A DNA stretch of 64,000 nt from Channallabes apus (GCA_030522415.1 CM060109.1:31765892-31829891), one strand, 5' to 3'. Shown: positions 22,064 to 36,233, counted from the stretch's first letter. Numbers and translations are program-made. Notes: generated by a model not told the origin, from the sequence alone.

Positions 22064-23532
22064 CAGTATCAGACAAAATTTTGGACAAACTTTCTCCTTC
22101 AGTGGTTTTTCTTTATTTCTAATATTTTCAACATTGTACATTAATGCTGAATACATTCAATGGAAGAGCACATATGGAATAATGTAGTAAACAGAAAAGT
22201 GTTAAACAACCCAGAATATGATTTATATTTTTTGCAAAGTAGCTACATTTAGCGTTGATGATAGCTTAGCACACTCATGGGATTTTCTCATCTCATTTAA
22301 AAGGTAGTCACCTGGAATGGTTTACAAATCTTTGATTTGCCTTGTCAAAAATGTATTTGTGGGAAGGGTGGGGACAGAGTCAACAGCCCTATTAGTGTTA
22401 CTTCATCTACTGAAAAAATCCGTATTATGGCAAGAAACACTCTAGTTTAGTAAAGACACAGACCATCATTATTTAAAAAAAATTAAAATCAGTCAATCTG
22501 TAAAAATCTCAAGAAATTTAAATCCCCAAGTGCAGTCGCCAAAACCATCAAACACTATAATGAAACTGCCTCTCATGAAGACCGTCCCAGGAAATGAAGA
22601 CCTAGAGCTACCTACTGAAGACGATAAATTTATTGGAATTCCCAGGCTCGGAAACTGACGATTAGATTAGATTAGATTAATCACATACTATTACAGTATA
22701 TACCCACATAAATGCTTCTTAGAGTTTAAAAACATATTTTAGACATCCACTGTTAAGAGAAGAGTCAGGCCTTCATGGTTAAATTGAGCAACAGCAACAA
22801 GCAGAAGTAACTTGCTTTAGTCAAGAAACACAAGGCATGCACATTATATCTGTATAAAACTTTTGGTCTTTTGGTATGAATACTCCAAATTTTTTATTTT
22901 TGGTTCCAAGCCATGGCCTTGTTGGACATAGAGAAGGTGAAAAAATAGTTCCTGAATGTGTAGTTCCCACTATGAACCATGGAGGAAGAGGTGTGATGGT
23001 GTGGGGATGCTTTGCTGGTGACACTGTTTGTGACAATTGAGAGAACACTTAACCAGCATGGCTACCACAGCATTTTGCAGGAACATGCCATGCCATCTGA
23101 TCTGCACTTAGTGGGACCATCATATGTTTTACAACAGGACAATGATCACAAACACCCCTTAAGGTTATGGAAGAGCTATTTGTCCAAGACAGAGAGTAAT
23201 AAATTGATGCATCAGATGACCTGCCCTTCACAATCACCCAATATGAATCCACTTGAGATGTTTTGGAATGAGTTGGACTGGAGAGTGAATTACAAGCAGC
23301 CAAGAAGTACTCAAGACCTCCTTAAAGGGAGCTCCTTTAAGATTGTTAAATTTCAGGTGACTACCACTTGAGGCTGACTGCGAGAATGGCAAAAGTGTGT
23401 AAAGCTGTCATCGATGCAAAGGGTGACTACTTTGAATAATTGAAAATATTAAACATATCATGGGTTATTTAATAAATTTTTGTTGGCTACATTATTCCAT
23501 AAGTTCAGGGTCTTCAATATTAATATACACTG
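22064..23532 (+). mobile_element. Tc1-like transposon, decayed
   Basis: The left end CAGTATCAGACAAAATTTTG, preceded by TA, followed by TTTTTCTTTATTTCTAATAT and ACACATATGGAATAATGTAG-like text, corresponds to the long end of salmonid-type Tc1 elements ('CAGTaccAGTCAAAAGTTTGGACA', from general knowledge). The right end near 23532 is degenerate (CACTGTA) but is preceded by the matching TTATTCCATAAGTTC. The transposase lies between. Confidence 0.75.
22430..23400 (+). pseudogene. Tc1 transposase (DDE) pseudogene
   Basis: The helix-turn-helix end is seen as SAVAKTIKHYNETASHEDRP (about 22535-22595), then a stop. An unrelated-looking block with a four-fold TTAGA repeat (22662-22679) interrupts it. 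The catalytic half is best preserved at 23012-23371: QQDNDHKHP holds the second Asp, and QSPNMNPLEMFWNELDWRV the Glu (LE). The first Asp region is not recognisable. Several frame breaks make this inactive. Confidence 0.7.
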
Positions 23533-26069
23533 TAAAAAAAATCATAAAAAGAAAAGGAAAGAAAAGAAAGTAAATAAAGAAATGAATAGCTTACGTGGCT
23601 TAAAGTGAATGGTACCATATACCAATATGGCAATCAACAGATTTATTGAATCAGCTGTTCAGAAAAATCCACAAACTGTACTGGACACTGGCCCAGGGTT
23701 TGACCAGCCTAAACTTTTGCTGTCTCAGCATGTATAAGCTGAAATATGTTTTCTTGTAAATCAAATCTGTGGGTAACTGTAAGCCTTATTAAAATGCTGA
23801 CATGAACAAGAAAAATGTAAATTAAATTATTATATATAGTGATAATGTGACACTCGATATGGTAACTGTTATTTAAAAAGCATATGTTTTTTGAAGAACA
23901 GGAATATGACTTTTTAGAGGGAATGAAAAAAGCCCAAACTCAGCAAATATGTTTTGTGGCTAGGAAAACAGAAAATGTATCTCCAAGCTGGTTGCATATG
24001 AGGGGGGAAATGGAAAACTTGTCTTTGGAAACAATAAAATTTTTATTTTTACAGCATGACCAAGAACAGCTCCACCATATAGTTATTTGATATGTATACC
24101 ATAGCTGACTTCATAAAGACCATAAAACAACTGGTCTGTGCCATATGTCTCTGGTTTTATGCGGCAGCGTGTCTAGCCCAGATTACTCCAAAGCCCACCC
24201 TAATACAACATTGCCATCTACTGGCAATCGTTAGAGGTACAATGCAAACATCTTAACAGTTAAATTACAAAACATTGAGCGCTGTATACAAATCTTTTCA
24301 AAGACTTTTAAGGTTAGATTCATCAGTCTAAATCCTACCTTGGGCAGCCCACTCTCCCCTAAATGAAAATAAAAATAATACTTGTAAAGAAATTTTCACT
24401 GTTGATACATGCTGATCTTTAAAAAAAAATGTAGAAATTTCACAACATCCCCAAGTCAATCACACAATGTTCCATCAAGTGTACACGTAGGGACACGTCA
24501 AGCATCCAAGTTTGTAACACAGTAGACTGCCAGGTTTGTCTGCAATCAAACTCAATGAGCCCGAAGTTTTTTGAGAGATTCCGCAATCCCTAAAATCAAG
24601 CCTTATCACATGCCACCTACAACTTCCAGTCCTTCTTTGGTCCCAGAGGCAATGGCACAGAGGAACATTGCCTGCATTATGCATTTTGTGGTTTGCTGAT
24701 TTACCCATAACTTCCTTTTCAGTGAGGCATCAGTGCTTGGCACTGCTCAATTTCAAAGCATCAAACGCCAAAATGCCATATTTTCATCTACTATCACAAG
24801 AAAGGAATTATAACAGGTCAGAACATCCACAAATATACAATGTACCCAATGTTCTAGCATGTATTAAAGGACATGTATTTGAAATGACATGCATCAATTA
24901 GTTTGGTAACAATCTGTGATTCTGTAGTTTCCCAAGAGATTAGATATGCCTGTATCATAGTTTCCATGAAACCAAATTAGTGGGTGTTTCAACAGTTCCC
25001 ATTTTTGAGAAGAAAAAAAAAAACAAGCTAATCTCAAATGTCATCTTATCTTAGATCAGTTGATTATGCTGTACAAATCCACAGCTTTTACACTACACCA
25101 GTAATGTATTTTAGCTTCTGTCTTATATTAATTTATAAACAATTTTTATTAGACAAAAAAAAAAAACAGTGTCGAATGAACAAATGATAGGTGATAAAAT
25201 AACTATAACAAATGTAGCATTTTGATTATCACTGGGTTACATGTAACAACTGTATGCATTTATTTCCTTTTCTTAAAATAATGATAAATATAAATGGACA
25301 ATCAGGATGTTTGAAATCAAAGTGAATAATTAAATACTGTATTATCATAAATTGTTAAGCAGAGTATACTCGTTATATTTTTGTTATATCTGTATTCCAT
25401 ATAAGTATGGAAATGTTTTAAAGATTTACATATTGTTCTAAAAATTGAGTTTCTCATAATATATTTTCCCTTGGGGACACTACTGTCTGAGCCTACAAAG
25501 AAAAAATACTATTAGTAAAATATCATTCCAAATGAAAATTGTACCACATTTTCCCAACCTTTTCAAAATTTTTACAGCACAAGAAACTGCAAAACTCATT
25601 CCAAGTTTTTAATAAAAGAAAGGATATACACAACAGCCTCAAATGAAAGCACTATTAAGATCATTCAACCTCAACAGAGAGGAACAATCATGTGACCCTC
25701 TGACTTGTGACAGGGAAATGAAAGTTGTCAAAGAGTTAGGCAAAGGCAGATTAATCCTCGTGAAATCAGACATCACATTTATTTTGCGTATACAGACGCA
25801 GTAAATCGTGACGTTTGTTTTTCAACTTCCCCAAGCCAAACCACAGCCTCATACTACTGATCATTCATTTGCACTTCTTTAAATGATGTTGTTACAGTAC
25901 TTAATAGCCTAGTAATAAAAATGTGTACAAATAATTGTACATTTCTGTTTTGTATCATTTTAGGTATTTTCTCTTGAATATAGAAGTAGAATATGTCATT
26001 TTTAGATGTCAAGATTATACATCATACATTATATAGTTTTTTTAGATCTTATAACAATTCACAAACATA
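23533..26069. other. no gene identified
   Basis: AT-rich. Minus ORF 24475-24708 (77 codons) has an odd, coding-like composition (ends KPGSLLCYKLGCLTCPYVYT) but no splice signals or known domain that I could confirm. Otherwise nothing. Confidence 0.25.
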
Positions 26070-26160
26070 ATATAAATCTGCAGCTTTTAATGTAATAGTA
26101 TAGTTATGGCAAATGTGTTTAGGTTGTAGAATTATTACATTAAAAGCTGCAGGTTTATAT
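26070..26160. repeat. hairpin, 28-bp arms
   Basis: Arms 26070-26097 and 26133-26160 are inverted copies with one mismatch (core CTGCAGCTTTTAATGTAATA), separated by 35 bases. No terminal duplication or coding capacity seen. Confidence 0.8.
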
Positions 26161-28268
26161 CAGGTTTCTTGGCTGTTATTATCTTGGCAGTTGCAAGAGA
26201 GGTGAAAGCATCTAAGTTTCATAACACACGTGACAACTGATACCAGTCTCACACATGTCAGAATACAAGTTGGTTAGGTTAATAGTAAGTAATGTCCCAG
26301 AAAAGTGTTGTTAAAATCTATACCATTAAAATCTACACCTCTACAAAAGCTACATGGTTCAGTGGAAGCAGTGAGGAAAGCGATTGTGTTGTTGTTCTCT
26401 TCACTCGTGATCGTATTGTTGTCCTGACATTCAGTATGACTAGATGCAATCAGTGCCATGAACCATTTAAATGGTTTTCCCTGTTAGAGTTTGTTAGTAC
26501 CACTTATCTCTGTTGTTTAGACACGATATTTAGATGAAAGAAAAAAATCCAGTGCTGCAGAACTATGGTTACATACAATATTTAAATAACTTGTAATGTT
26601 CATATGAAATGATAAGAGTACACTATCTAACTTACAGCTTACAGTAAATTCAAACAATATCACATCATCTAAACTGATACATTCAGAGGTTTGCTGCTGA
26701 AGCAGAATAGCAAATAGTTGGTGCTTTTTTTTTTCTTTTTTTGTGTGGTCACTGCTGCATTCCTCATTTAATCATTCGACTCACATATACAGTATTAGAA
26801 GTATGTAGTGACATATCCACGCATCATGAGAAGGAGAAGAATGTGGCAATAAATTCACATGAAGCACTGCAGAGGGAATGAGATGGAATGGAAGGGAAAA
26901 CAAATCCAGTCCCTGTGTAGTGTGTGTTAGTAAATCTGGGTAGAATTACGGACAAAGCAGCAAACAGTGCATGCTACAGTACATTGAGAAAAACATACTT
27001 AATAACATTAAAAACAGTCACCAAAGGCTCACTATAAGTGGATAGCTGGGGATGACTTACAGTATGTAGTCGTACTGATAATCATTGGCAACAAACCTAG
27101 GAAGGATTTCTTGTTGAAACCTGTGAACTGTTTGGATGGTAAAGTTGTCATTAAAGCAGAACTCAACATCTTTCATCAGGTGTTTTGTTCTCCTCGTATT
27201 TTCTTCTTTACTTTTTAATATTTGATGTGACATTATGTCAATAATAAAAATAATACCAACAGAACAGAATGCTTCAGGACCATCACTGCTTTAGCGGATA
27301 TATTGAATTTGATGGCAATACTTGAAGCTGTTGCTGAGACACTGCCTCACTTTTTCAGTAGCTGTTTCAAATTGCAAATAAACTTTAAACTTCTTTTTTC
27401 AGGTCAAGCTCCTAAAGATACCATATTTGCAAATATTAGATCACAAGTAAAAGCATTCCTGAGAATGGACTCAATTCCTGTTTAGTGACTTCATTAGTCA
27501 TTCAATTTGTTTCTCTGTTATGGATGTCATTTTGCTTTCTGAACTCCAAGGAACAAAAGAAAGTTTTGTTTGATTTATTCTGACAATACAGTGATACAAA
27601 GTTTTGCAGCAGAAGAAGCAATATTTTCAAGGAGTTGAAACTCACGGGGTTGAAAATTGATGGCTGACATTCTGTTTGACAAAAATTTTGCACCTTCACG
27701 AAATCAACAGAAAGAAAATTTGGTAGGAATATATATAGCAGTCTAGGTCATATGCCCTCTTTTCCTGTTTGGTAACTTCACTCTCAAATTAATTTTCATA
27801 TTACAATGATGTGCCCCACATACCACAACATGTTCTGTCCAGGCTGGCCTATGACTCATACTGTATCATAAAACAAAGGAAAAATGCATGAGCCAAGGAA
27901 TGAAATTAAAGATCATTCTTCTATTATAAAGATTATTCTATTGTTTTAAACTTATACAACGTTGTGTTGGTAGACATAAAATGATCAAAGGTTCTAACTT
28001 CGCCTATTTTAGGAAAGTGATAAAATCTACATACAGTACATGACCATAAAACATTCTACTAAAAGATGGACTAGCATGTCTAATGAGTTATCTGTCATAT
28101 ATGGCATACACAAACAAAAATCTCACAAATTTCTCTCTTTTAACAAACAAACTGTTAAAACCTAACCCTGAGTAATGATCACAAAATTATCATCATCATG
28201 CTGATGAAAAATAGGACTATTTTAACAGCTCTTAAACAGGATGTAAACAGGATAGTTTATATATACGG
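26161..28268. other. no gene identified
   Basis: AT-rich sequence. A 61-codon minus ORF at 26274-26459 (MALIASSHTECQDNNTI...) is Thr/Asn-rich and unassigned. There is nothing else I can support up to the Rex3 element. Confidence 0.25.
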
Positions 28269-31231
28269 AGACAGAAGATCCATCCATCCATCCATCTTCT
28301 TCCGCTTACCCGAGGTCGGGTCACGGGGGCAGCAGCTTCAGCAGGGATGCCCAGACTTCCCTCTCCCTGGCCACTTCTTCCAGCTCTTCCGGGGGGATCC
28401 CAAGGCGTTCCCAGGCCAGCCGAGAGAAATAGTCCTTCCAGCGTGTCCTGGGTCTTCCCCGGGGTCTCTTTCCGGTGGGGCCTGTCCGGAACACCTCACA
28501 AGGGAGGCGTCCAGGGGGCATCCTAAATAGATGCCCAAGCCACCTCATCTGGCTCCTCTCGTTGCGGAAGAGCAGCGGCTCTACTCTGAGCCCCTCCCGG
28601 ATGACTAAGCTTCTCACCCAATCTCTAAGGGAGAGCCCAGACACCCTGCGGAGGAAACTAATTTCGGCCGCTTGTATTCGCGATCTTGTTCTTTCGGTCA
28701 CTACCCACAGCTCATGACCATAGGTGAGGGTAGGAACGTAGATCGACCAGTACATTGAGAGCTTTGCCTTTTGGCTCAGCTCCTTCTTCACCACGACAGA
28801 CCGATACTGAGCCCGCATCACTGCAGACGCTGCCCCGATCCGCCTGTCGATCTCCCGTTCCATTTTACCCTCACTTGTGAATAAGACCCCGAGATACTTA
28901 AACTCCTCCACTTGGGGCAGGATCTCACTCCCAACCCTGAGAGGGCACTCCCTTTTCCGGCTGAGGACCATGACCTCAGATTTGGAGGTGCTGATTCTCA
29001 TCCCAGCCACTTCACACTCGGCTGCGAACCGATCCAGTGAGAGCTGTAGGTCGCAGGATGATGAGGCCAACAGAACAACTTCATCCAATCCTGAGCCCAC
29101 CAAACTGTACCCCCTCAATGCCCTGGCTGCGCCTAGAAATCCTGTCCATAAAAATTATGAACAGGATCGGTGACAAAGGACAGCCCTGTCGGAGTCCTAC
29201 TCTCACCGGAAACAGGTCCGACTTACTACCGGCAATGCGGACAGCCCTTAACAGGGAATCCGATATCCCATACTCCCGGAGTACCCCCCACAGGACTCAC
29301 CGAGGGACACGGTCGAATGCCTTCTCCAAGTCCACAAAACACATGTACATGTAGACTGGTTGGGCAAACTCCCATGCCCCCTCCAGGACCCTGCTAAGGG
29401 TGTAGAGCTGGTCCACTGTTCTGCGACCTGGACAAAAACCACACTGCTCCTCTTGAATCCGAGGTTCGACTATCCGACGGACCCTCCTTTCCAGGACCCC
29501 TGAATAGACTTTCCCAGGGAGGCTGAGGAGTGTGATCCCTCTGTAGTTGGAACACACTCTCTGGTCCCCCTTCTTGAAGAGGGGGACCACCACCCCGGTT
29601 TGCGAGTCCAGAGGCACTGTCCCCGATGTCCATGCAATGTTGCAGAGACGTGTCAACCATGACAGCCCTACAACATCCAGAGCCTTGAGGAACTCCGGGC
29701 GGATCTCATCCACCCCCTGGGCCCCGCCACCACGGAGCTTTTTGATCACCTCGGCGACCTTGGCCCCAGAGATGGAAGAGTCCACCTCTATGTCCCCAGA
29801 CTCTGCTTCCTCATCGGAAGGCATGTTGGTGAAATTAAGGAGGTCTTCGAAGTACTCCCCCCACCGACCCACAATGTCCCGAGTCGAGGTCAGCAGCGCA
29901 CCATCCCCACTATACACTGTGTTGACCGTGCACTGCTTTCCCCTCCTGAGACGTCGGATGGTGGACCAGAATCTCTTCGAAGCCGTCTGGCAGTCATTCT
30001 CCATGGCCTCCCCAAACTCCTCCCACGCCCGGGTTTTTGCCTCAGCAACCACCGAAGCTGCATTCCGCTTGACCTATCAGCTGCCTCCGGAGTGCCACCA
30101 GCCAAAAAGGCCCGGTAAGACTCCTTCTTCAGCTTGATGGCATCCCTCACCGCCGGTGTCCACCAACGGGTTTCTTGGGTTGCCACCGCGACAGGCACCG
30201 ACCACCTTACGGCCACAGCTCCGGTCGGCCGCCTCGACAATGGAGGCGCGGGACATAGTCCCCCACCTCCCCCAGGACGTGATTGAGCTTTGCCGGAGGT
30301 GGGAGTTGAAGCTCGTCCTGACAGTGGACTCTGCCAGACGTTCCCAGCAGACCCTCACAATACGTTTGGGTCTACCAGGCCTGACTGGCATCCTACCCCG
30401 CCAACGAAGCCAACTCACCACAAGGTGGTGATCAGTTGACAGCTCCGCCCCTCTCTTCACCCGAGTGTCCAAGACATGTGGCCACAAGTCCGACGACACG
30501 ACCACAAAGTTGATCATCGAACTGCAGCCTAGGGTGTCCTGGTGCCAGGTGCACATATGGACACCCTTATGCCTGAACATGGTGTTCGTTATGGACAATC
30601 CGTGACGAGCACAGAAGTCCAATAACAAAACACCGCTCTGGTTCAGATCGGGGGGGCCGTTCATCCCAATCACGCCTTTCCAGGTCTCACTGTCATTGCC
30701 CACGTGAGCATTGAAGTCCCCCAACAGAACGAGGGAGTCCCCAGGAGGGACGTTCTCTAGCGCCCCCTCCAGAGACCCCAAAAAGGGCGGGTACTCCAAA
30801 CTGCTGTTCGGCGCATAAGCGCAAACAACAGTAAGGATCCAACCCCCCACCCGAAGGTGGAGGGACGCCACCCTCTCGTCCACTGCGGTGAACCCCAATG
30901 TACAGGCCCCGAGCCGGGGGGGCAATAAGTATGTCCACACCTGCTCGTCGTCTCTTAACGCTCGCCATCGGGCCCCACCTCCAGGCCTGGCTCCAGAGGG
31001 AGGCCCCGGTGACCCACGTCCGGGCGAGGGAAAACATTTTCCAATGTTTTTACTCATCATAAGAGGTCTTTTGAACCACTCTTTGTCTGTTCCCTCACCT
31101 AGGACCAGATTGCCATGGGTGACCCTGCCAGGGGCATGAAGCCCCCGACAACATAGCTCCCAGGATCATTGGGACACGCAAACCCCTCCACCACGATAAG
31201 GTGGTGGTTCAAGGAGGGGTAGACAGAAGAT
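28269..31231 (-). mobile_element. Rex3-like (RTE-clade) LINE with 11-bp TSD
   Basis: The minus-strand element occupies 28280-31220. Both sides carry the identical 11 bases AGACAGAAGAT (28269-28279 and 31221-31231). The 3' end is a GGAT tandem after GGGTAAGCGGAAGAAGATGG, as in Rex3/RTE elements. The 5' end, with GGTGGAGGGGTTTGCGTGTC and the start of a G/C-rich leader, reaches the duplication, so the copy may be near full length. The local GC content is far above its surroundings. Confidence 0.92.
28321..31060 (-). pseudogene. Rex3-like endonuclease/reverse transcriptase ORF
   Basis: Minus strand from the ATG near 31060. Endonuclease: [44 protein letters not shown] frameshift near 30245 moves to a frame reading [20 protein letters not shown], and another near 30075 restores the first (AEAKTRAWEEFGEAM). 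RT palm: KLRGGGAQGVDEIRPEFLK, EQCGFCPGRRTVDQLY, FVDLEKAFDRVPR. A frame break near 29297 follows. At about 29090 roughly 19 bases are missing where the catalytic FADD box should be: QFGGLRIG runs straight into DEVVLLASS. The C-terminal part (to 28321) is open: FKYLGVLFTSEGKMEREID, MRWLGHLFRMP, ending LLKLLPP. Inactive through three shifts and the lost catalytic box. Confidence 0.9.
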
Positions 31232-31855
31232 ATGAACTGGATATGTGGGTTGCACAAAAGACCTGTAAAGTAGTACCTACACTTGATTCTAACTTTTGAC
31301 CAGGAGGGTAACAAGAACTGCTATTCCTTGCAATGAGTGATTTATTGAAGAAGAAAAAAAAGGCTATTAAGTACATATTTGAACCTTACAATGTAATGAG
31401 CATTTATATTTAACAATTATTATAACATACTGCTTCTGATATTGTGAAAGTCCAGTCTTAGTGTTGTACAGAAAGGGAGTTTCCAAAACCACGTAGTGAA
31501 TGGAACAAAAATACATGGTGTTTTCCCTAAAAGCAAAACCTAGGGTTAGGAAGTTAACAGTGTTATTTTACACGCACACACACACACACACATACACACG
31601 TGCACACTTGCATCAGGGATTTTTCCATGTATGGGGAAGGTGTGTACATGTGATTTCCTCTTTTGGCAGGTAAAATATTTATATTTTAAGAAGAAATGCG
31701 TTCAAACAGAATAATACGTAAAAAATAAGAGACGAAAAGAAAATTGCTTGAATGCTTAAATTTTTTGTTAAAGTTTCTTATTCACCTTTAATTTACATAG
31801 AAGCAGACAAGCAATCTGCCAATGTCAAGTTAACACTACTGACATTTCATACCTT
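31232..31855. other. no gene seen
   Basis: AT-rich spacer with a CA run at 31570-31596. Confidence 0.3.
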
Positions 31856-32085
31856 GGATGCTAGATCGGATTAAAATCTGGAGAATTTGGAGACCGGAAC
31901 AACAACCTTGAACTCATTGCCTGCTTAGCCCCCTTTATGTCAGGATGTGATGTGCTGTTCTGATATCTTTCAATCATAGCCAGCATTTACTTTTTTAAAC
32001 AATTTTGCTACATTGGCTTTTCTGTGGTATCAGACCAGACCTTGGTCTCCTCAGGATCAGAGGCAGCATTTCACTAGATTACAGG
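31856..32085 (-). mobile_element. decayed Tc1-like fragment
   Basis: GAATTTGGAGACCGGAACAA, CTTGAACTC, then GTGGTATCAGACCAGACCTTG keep the order and spacing of the antisense of a Tc1 transposase family familiar in fish. Too diverged for frame calls. Confidence 0.4.
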
Positions 32086-33711
32086 TATATAATCGATAAT
32101 GTTATTCAATTAACAAGGATGGTGGTGTTAGTGTTGTCATATCAGACCAATTAACAGAAGACACAAGTATAGAAAAGTACTGTAAAGTTTATTAGCAATA
32201 CAGCTATATAAAAATACAATTCACACTTGTGTTTGTATTAAATACAAGCAGGCAAAATATCCCATAGGGAGTATTAAAATACAAATACACCAAAAGAAAA
32301 CAAGCCAAGGTGTAGGTTTGAGTGCAGAAGTAATTTCAGTAACGTAGTTGCCGGTCATCATTACACAAACTGTATATAACAAAAATAATTTCACTAAATA
32401 AAACATGATGGCCTTCTAATATTTTACACATACTGTATCCCTTTAATAGTGTATAGAGTTGCGATATCAAGCACCAGTGACCTTTGAAACTACAAGTCAT
32501 ATCATTATGCAGGTACAGAGGTCCAGGGTGGAGCCAATCATTCTCCTTGTTTAAACAAGTTTATCTGCACAGTCTACTTGCATTCTCTATTGTTTAAAAG
32601 GTATAAGCTAATAAGCTATGCAAAGGTAATAACCATGCTGAAAATGCTCCCCTGTTCTCACCTTGTGGAACCTATTAATTTCAGATGTCAACACATACTT
32701 GTTTTTCCTGTTTAGGGCAAAAAGCCCAGGAAAAGTCAAACTTACTTACATTTCAAGGACAATTTGACAAATGCATGTATAATTATATATTTTGTATAGA
32801 TACGATTTTCACACAAAACTCACAAGTGAAAATCATTTAATTCAGTTTACAGTGTATTGATTGCTCCCCAATGGTTATTCCAGTACTAAACTTTTCACAG
32901 TAACCAAAATATTCCCAGCAAGCCTTTGCTGCCTTTTTTTTATTGCAAAAGTCAAATGTGTAGAGATGTGCTTTAAAATTATTTATTTTCTATAAATCTA
33001 TATCACCTATATACACACTGTTCTGAATAGCACAAATGCTGGCCTTATTCGCCCATGGACGGGACCATACGATACGACAGAGAGCTGGAAAACATGTTAA
33101 ACCCTAATTGAAAACTGATACCCATTATGAAATCCAAAAATATGAGTGCTACATCTCTGCTCTGTTTTCTGGTTGATTATAAACTTTATCTTGCAACACT
33201 TCTCCACTGACAGTTCTCATTTTTTTTGTAGACAAATTCCTAGCTAGTCTTCCTTATATTAGGACAGCTACCAACCAGGGAGGATGAAAGCCAGCATGTA
33301 TAACTGCCAAGTCACGTGAGGATAGAGCTATCTATTTGAACTCACTTCAATTTGAATCTTTGCATAGTAGAGTTTGCACCACCAGGGAAGTATTTTAATT
33401 CAGATTCTGCCATACTATAAAGTATCTTGGAATGCAGGTATTTGCCAGTTAAATGCATATAAATCTGAATCTGTTAAAATGGATATACATGTATACACAC
33501 AAGGGATATGTATTACAGTGATCAACAATAGTAGAAAAAATTATCTGCATGTTTACAGATTTCTAATGCCCTGTGTTGGTGATCAGTTCACTTTCCAAGT
33601 GGTCTTCACAGTAAGGTCATGTCATAACTATTGGCTTACCCAATATGCATTGTGTTACTGGTCACACATGAGTGACATCCATCATAGGCAGATTTGATTG
33701 TGGATCTTGGA
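32086..33711 (-). other. probable 3' UTR and downstream sequence of the Ig gene
   Basis: Follows the stop codon at 33712-33714 on the minus strand. Several minus-strand AATAAA hexamers exist (for example at about 32984 and 32188), so I cannot choose the cleavage site. No other gene is visible. Confidence 0.35.
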
Positions 33712-36198
33712 TTACCACCTGGAACATTGCGAAAAATATGAATTAGCCATTGTTATACATATATTGCTATAAAATGAGGGTTTGGGGGCAAGTTAAGGTT
33801 TACATAAATACTGGGTTACAAAAAATCTGAAAAAGATTAAGAAACTTCCTTGAGAAATAAATCAAATGAATGCAATTTAATGATCATTTAAAGTAAATTA
33901 AAAAAAACAACAACAAAAAAAAAAAAGGTAGGTAATTATGCAGTTGTCATTCAAAGCAGTCCACATTCCAGGACTGTACCTGTTATGAGCCTTGGTTTTA
34001 GAGCCATAATATGTAATGAATGAAACACTTTGTACCATTTTTGGTCTTTTCTGCCGTTGCCTTCTGATAAGAAGTGTCAAGACCAGGACAGCCAACAGTA
34101 CCACTATCAGTGATAAGGGAAATCCAACGGAAAAACCTGTATGAGGTACAAGTCAGGTTAAGTGACTTTAGTCAGTTTTAACCATATACAGCTGGTACAG
34201 TACATAATGAAATAAAACAATGTTCCACCAGGGCTTTGGTGCTACATAAAATAACAGAACAAGAAACTACACAGAACAAAATAAAACTACACTGACGTAC
34301 ACAGGACTACATACAGTGCCTTTAAAGTGCCTTTATGCAAACAAATTAAAACAACGCAAGACAGTACAAACATTCACTGATGTTCTGAGAAAAAAATAAA
34401 ATCAAAATGAATGATCACTAATGATGTACTCACTTGTAGTTGAATGGCTGTGAGGGCTTGTTTGAGGGTTAGCATCTAGACAATGAAATCGATGTCATTA
34501 CATTACACACCAATCATTTAGCATTTCTACTCAACATGATACAGGGCTGCTTTATCAATTTGTGCTCTAAATTATAATTCAAAGAACCTTAAACCTTAAT
34601 GGCTTGCCTTTAACTGTTAGTTGAACTTCATGCGGGTCTCTGAGGATGTTCATTTGTTTAAAAATGTAGCATGTAAATGTCTTCGAATCATTCAAGGACA
34701 CGTTACGGAGAAGTAGCGAGCAGTTTCCTTTTGTAGCTGACATGAAGACTTGGGTCCTGGTTCGATAGGATTCATTTATTGTATCATTCGGCTCACAACA
34801 ATGGTTCACCACTATCTCCTCGCCAATCTGCCATACCAGTCTTTCAGTATGTTCAGAGCAAGGACATGGCAACATCACACTTTGCCCAACAGAGACAGTC
34901 ATATTCGTTATTGACTTTGCTGCTCCGATGTCTGAAACATGAAGAGATCACAAGATTTAGCAAAAAAAATTCTTCAAATAAAAAAACATGGTAACTAACT
35001 TTGCTAACTTTTGCAGGATTAATTCTGCATCGGAAATTGATTATAGTAAATAAATAAATTGTAAATATGATATAGAAAAATCTAAAAAGGAGTTCACTTC
35101 TAATATTTCTTAGAAAACATCGACAAATTATTATTTTTTAATTTAGCTGATTAGGAAACGTGTGATGTGCAAAAGCTTGTTCACTCTTCCATAACTACAC
35201 TTTATTATTATTATAATTATCATTAAGTTGATTAGGCTTATCATTAAGCATTAACTTGATCAGACTTGTGATTGTTATCCTATGGAACAATCACATGCTC
35301 CCTCAAGCAAACATTTCCTTAAATGAGACAATGACCATTGTTAAAAGCGCTATATAAAAATTTTATTGAATTGAATTAAATCGGACATTTAATTTTTTTC
35401 ATTAACCATCATTAACTTGATCAGGCTTAATCCAAATCAAATTAAGACAACCTGAAAACTACCATCTAGAAACCATGCTCTAAATTTGAACCACTAGAAA
35501 TGTATTTGGTAAATGAAATTAAATGGGAACTGTCAGGACAAGACTTGGAAAAGAAACAAAAGTCTCTGGTTCAACTGCCCCTTGGCTGGTTAGTGTTGAA
35601 TTTCTTTACAATAACCTGATCTCCACAAAAGACTAACAAAACCAAACTTGCAATCGCAACCTAAAGGGCTCATGTATAAAACATGCACTTACATGAGCTA
35701 GTCATTTTGTAATTTTGTATTGACTGATAAAATAAAAGAACCTGGGCTCCAGGGATCTACGCACTAAGGAAGTTCACGAAAAGCATGTAAAGAAAAATCA
35801 TGAGCATAGAAGAATTCTTCTTTGGGAATGAATGCCAACCATTGGCACAGAAAGTATTATGAGGGGAGATAGTGGAGAAAAAATTGATTATGAAAGCTAA
35901 ATTTATGATATGATACCTTGAAATTAATCATGAACCACTGAATGACATAGTTAAAATAAACAAACATTAAAAGAGTTAATGGTAGTTCCCAGTACAAGAA
36001 TAGAAAGCCTATGCTAGAAGCTATGATTTATACTTCTAGGGAAGTGCGACCGACACACTGCCCAAATATACAGGGATTCATTATGCTACATTTTACTTTC
36101 TTTACTACTTTTTTTACATTTACTTTTTTAATTAATTGCATCAAGCACAAGATTGGGTTAAGACTGGCAAAACATTCAATATGGATGGCAAAACTAGT

Positions 36199-36233
<35 letters not shown>

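Noticed and set aside
24475..24708. 77-codon minus ORF (MGKSANHKMHN...)
   Set aside because: Composition looks coding-like but no splice sites, domain or repeat match could be shown; left unassigned.
26274..26459. 61-codon minus ORF rich in Thr/Asn
   Set aside because: No supporting signals; chance frame in AT-rich DNA is as likely.
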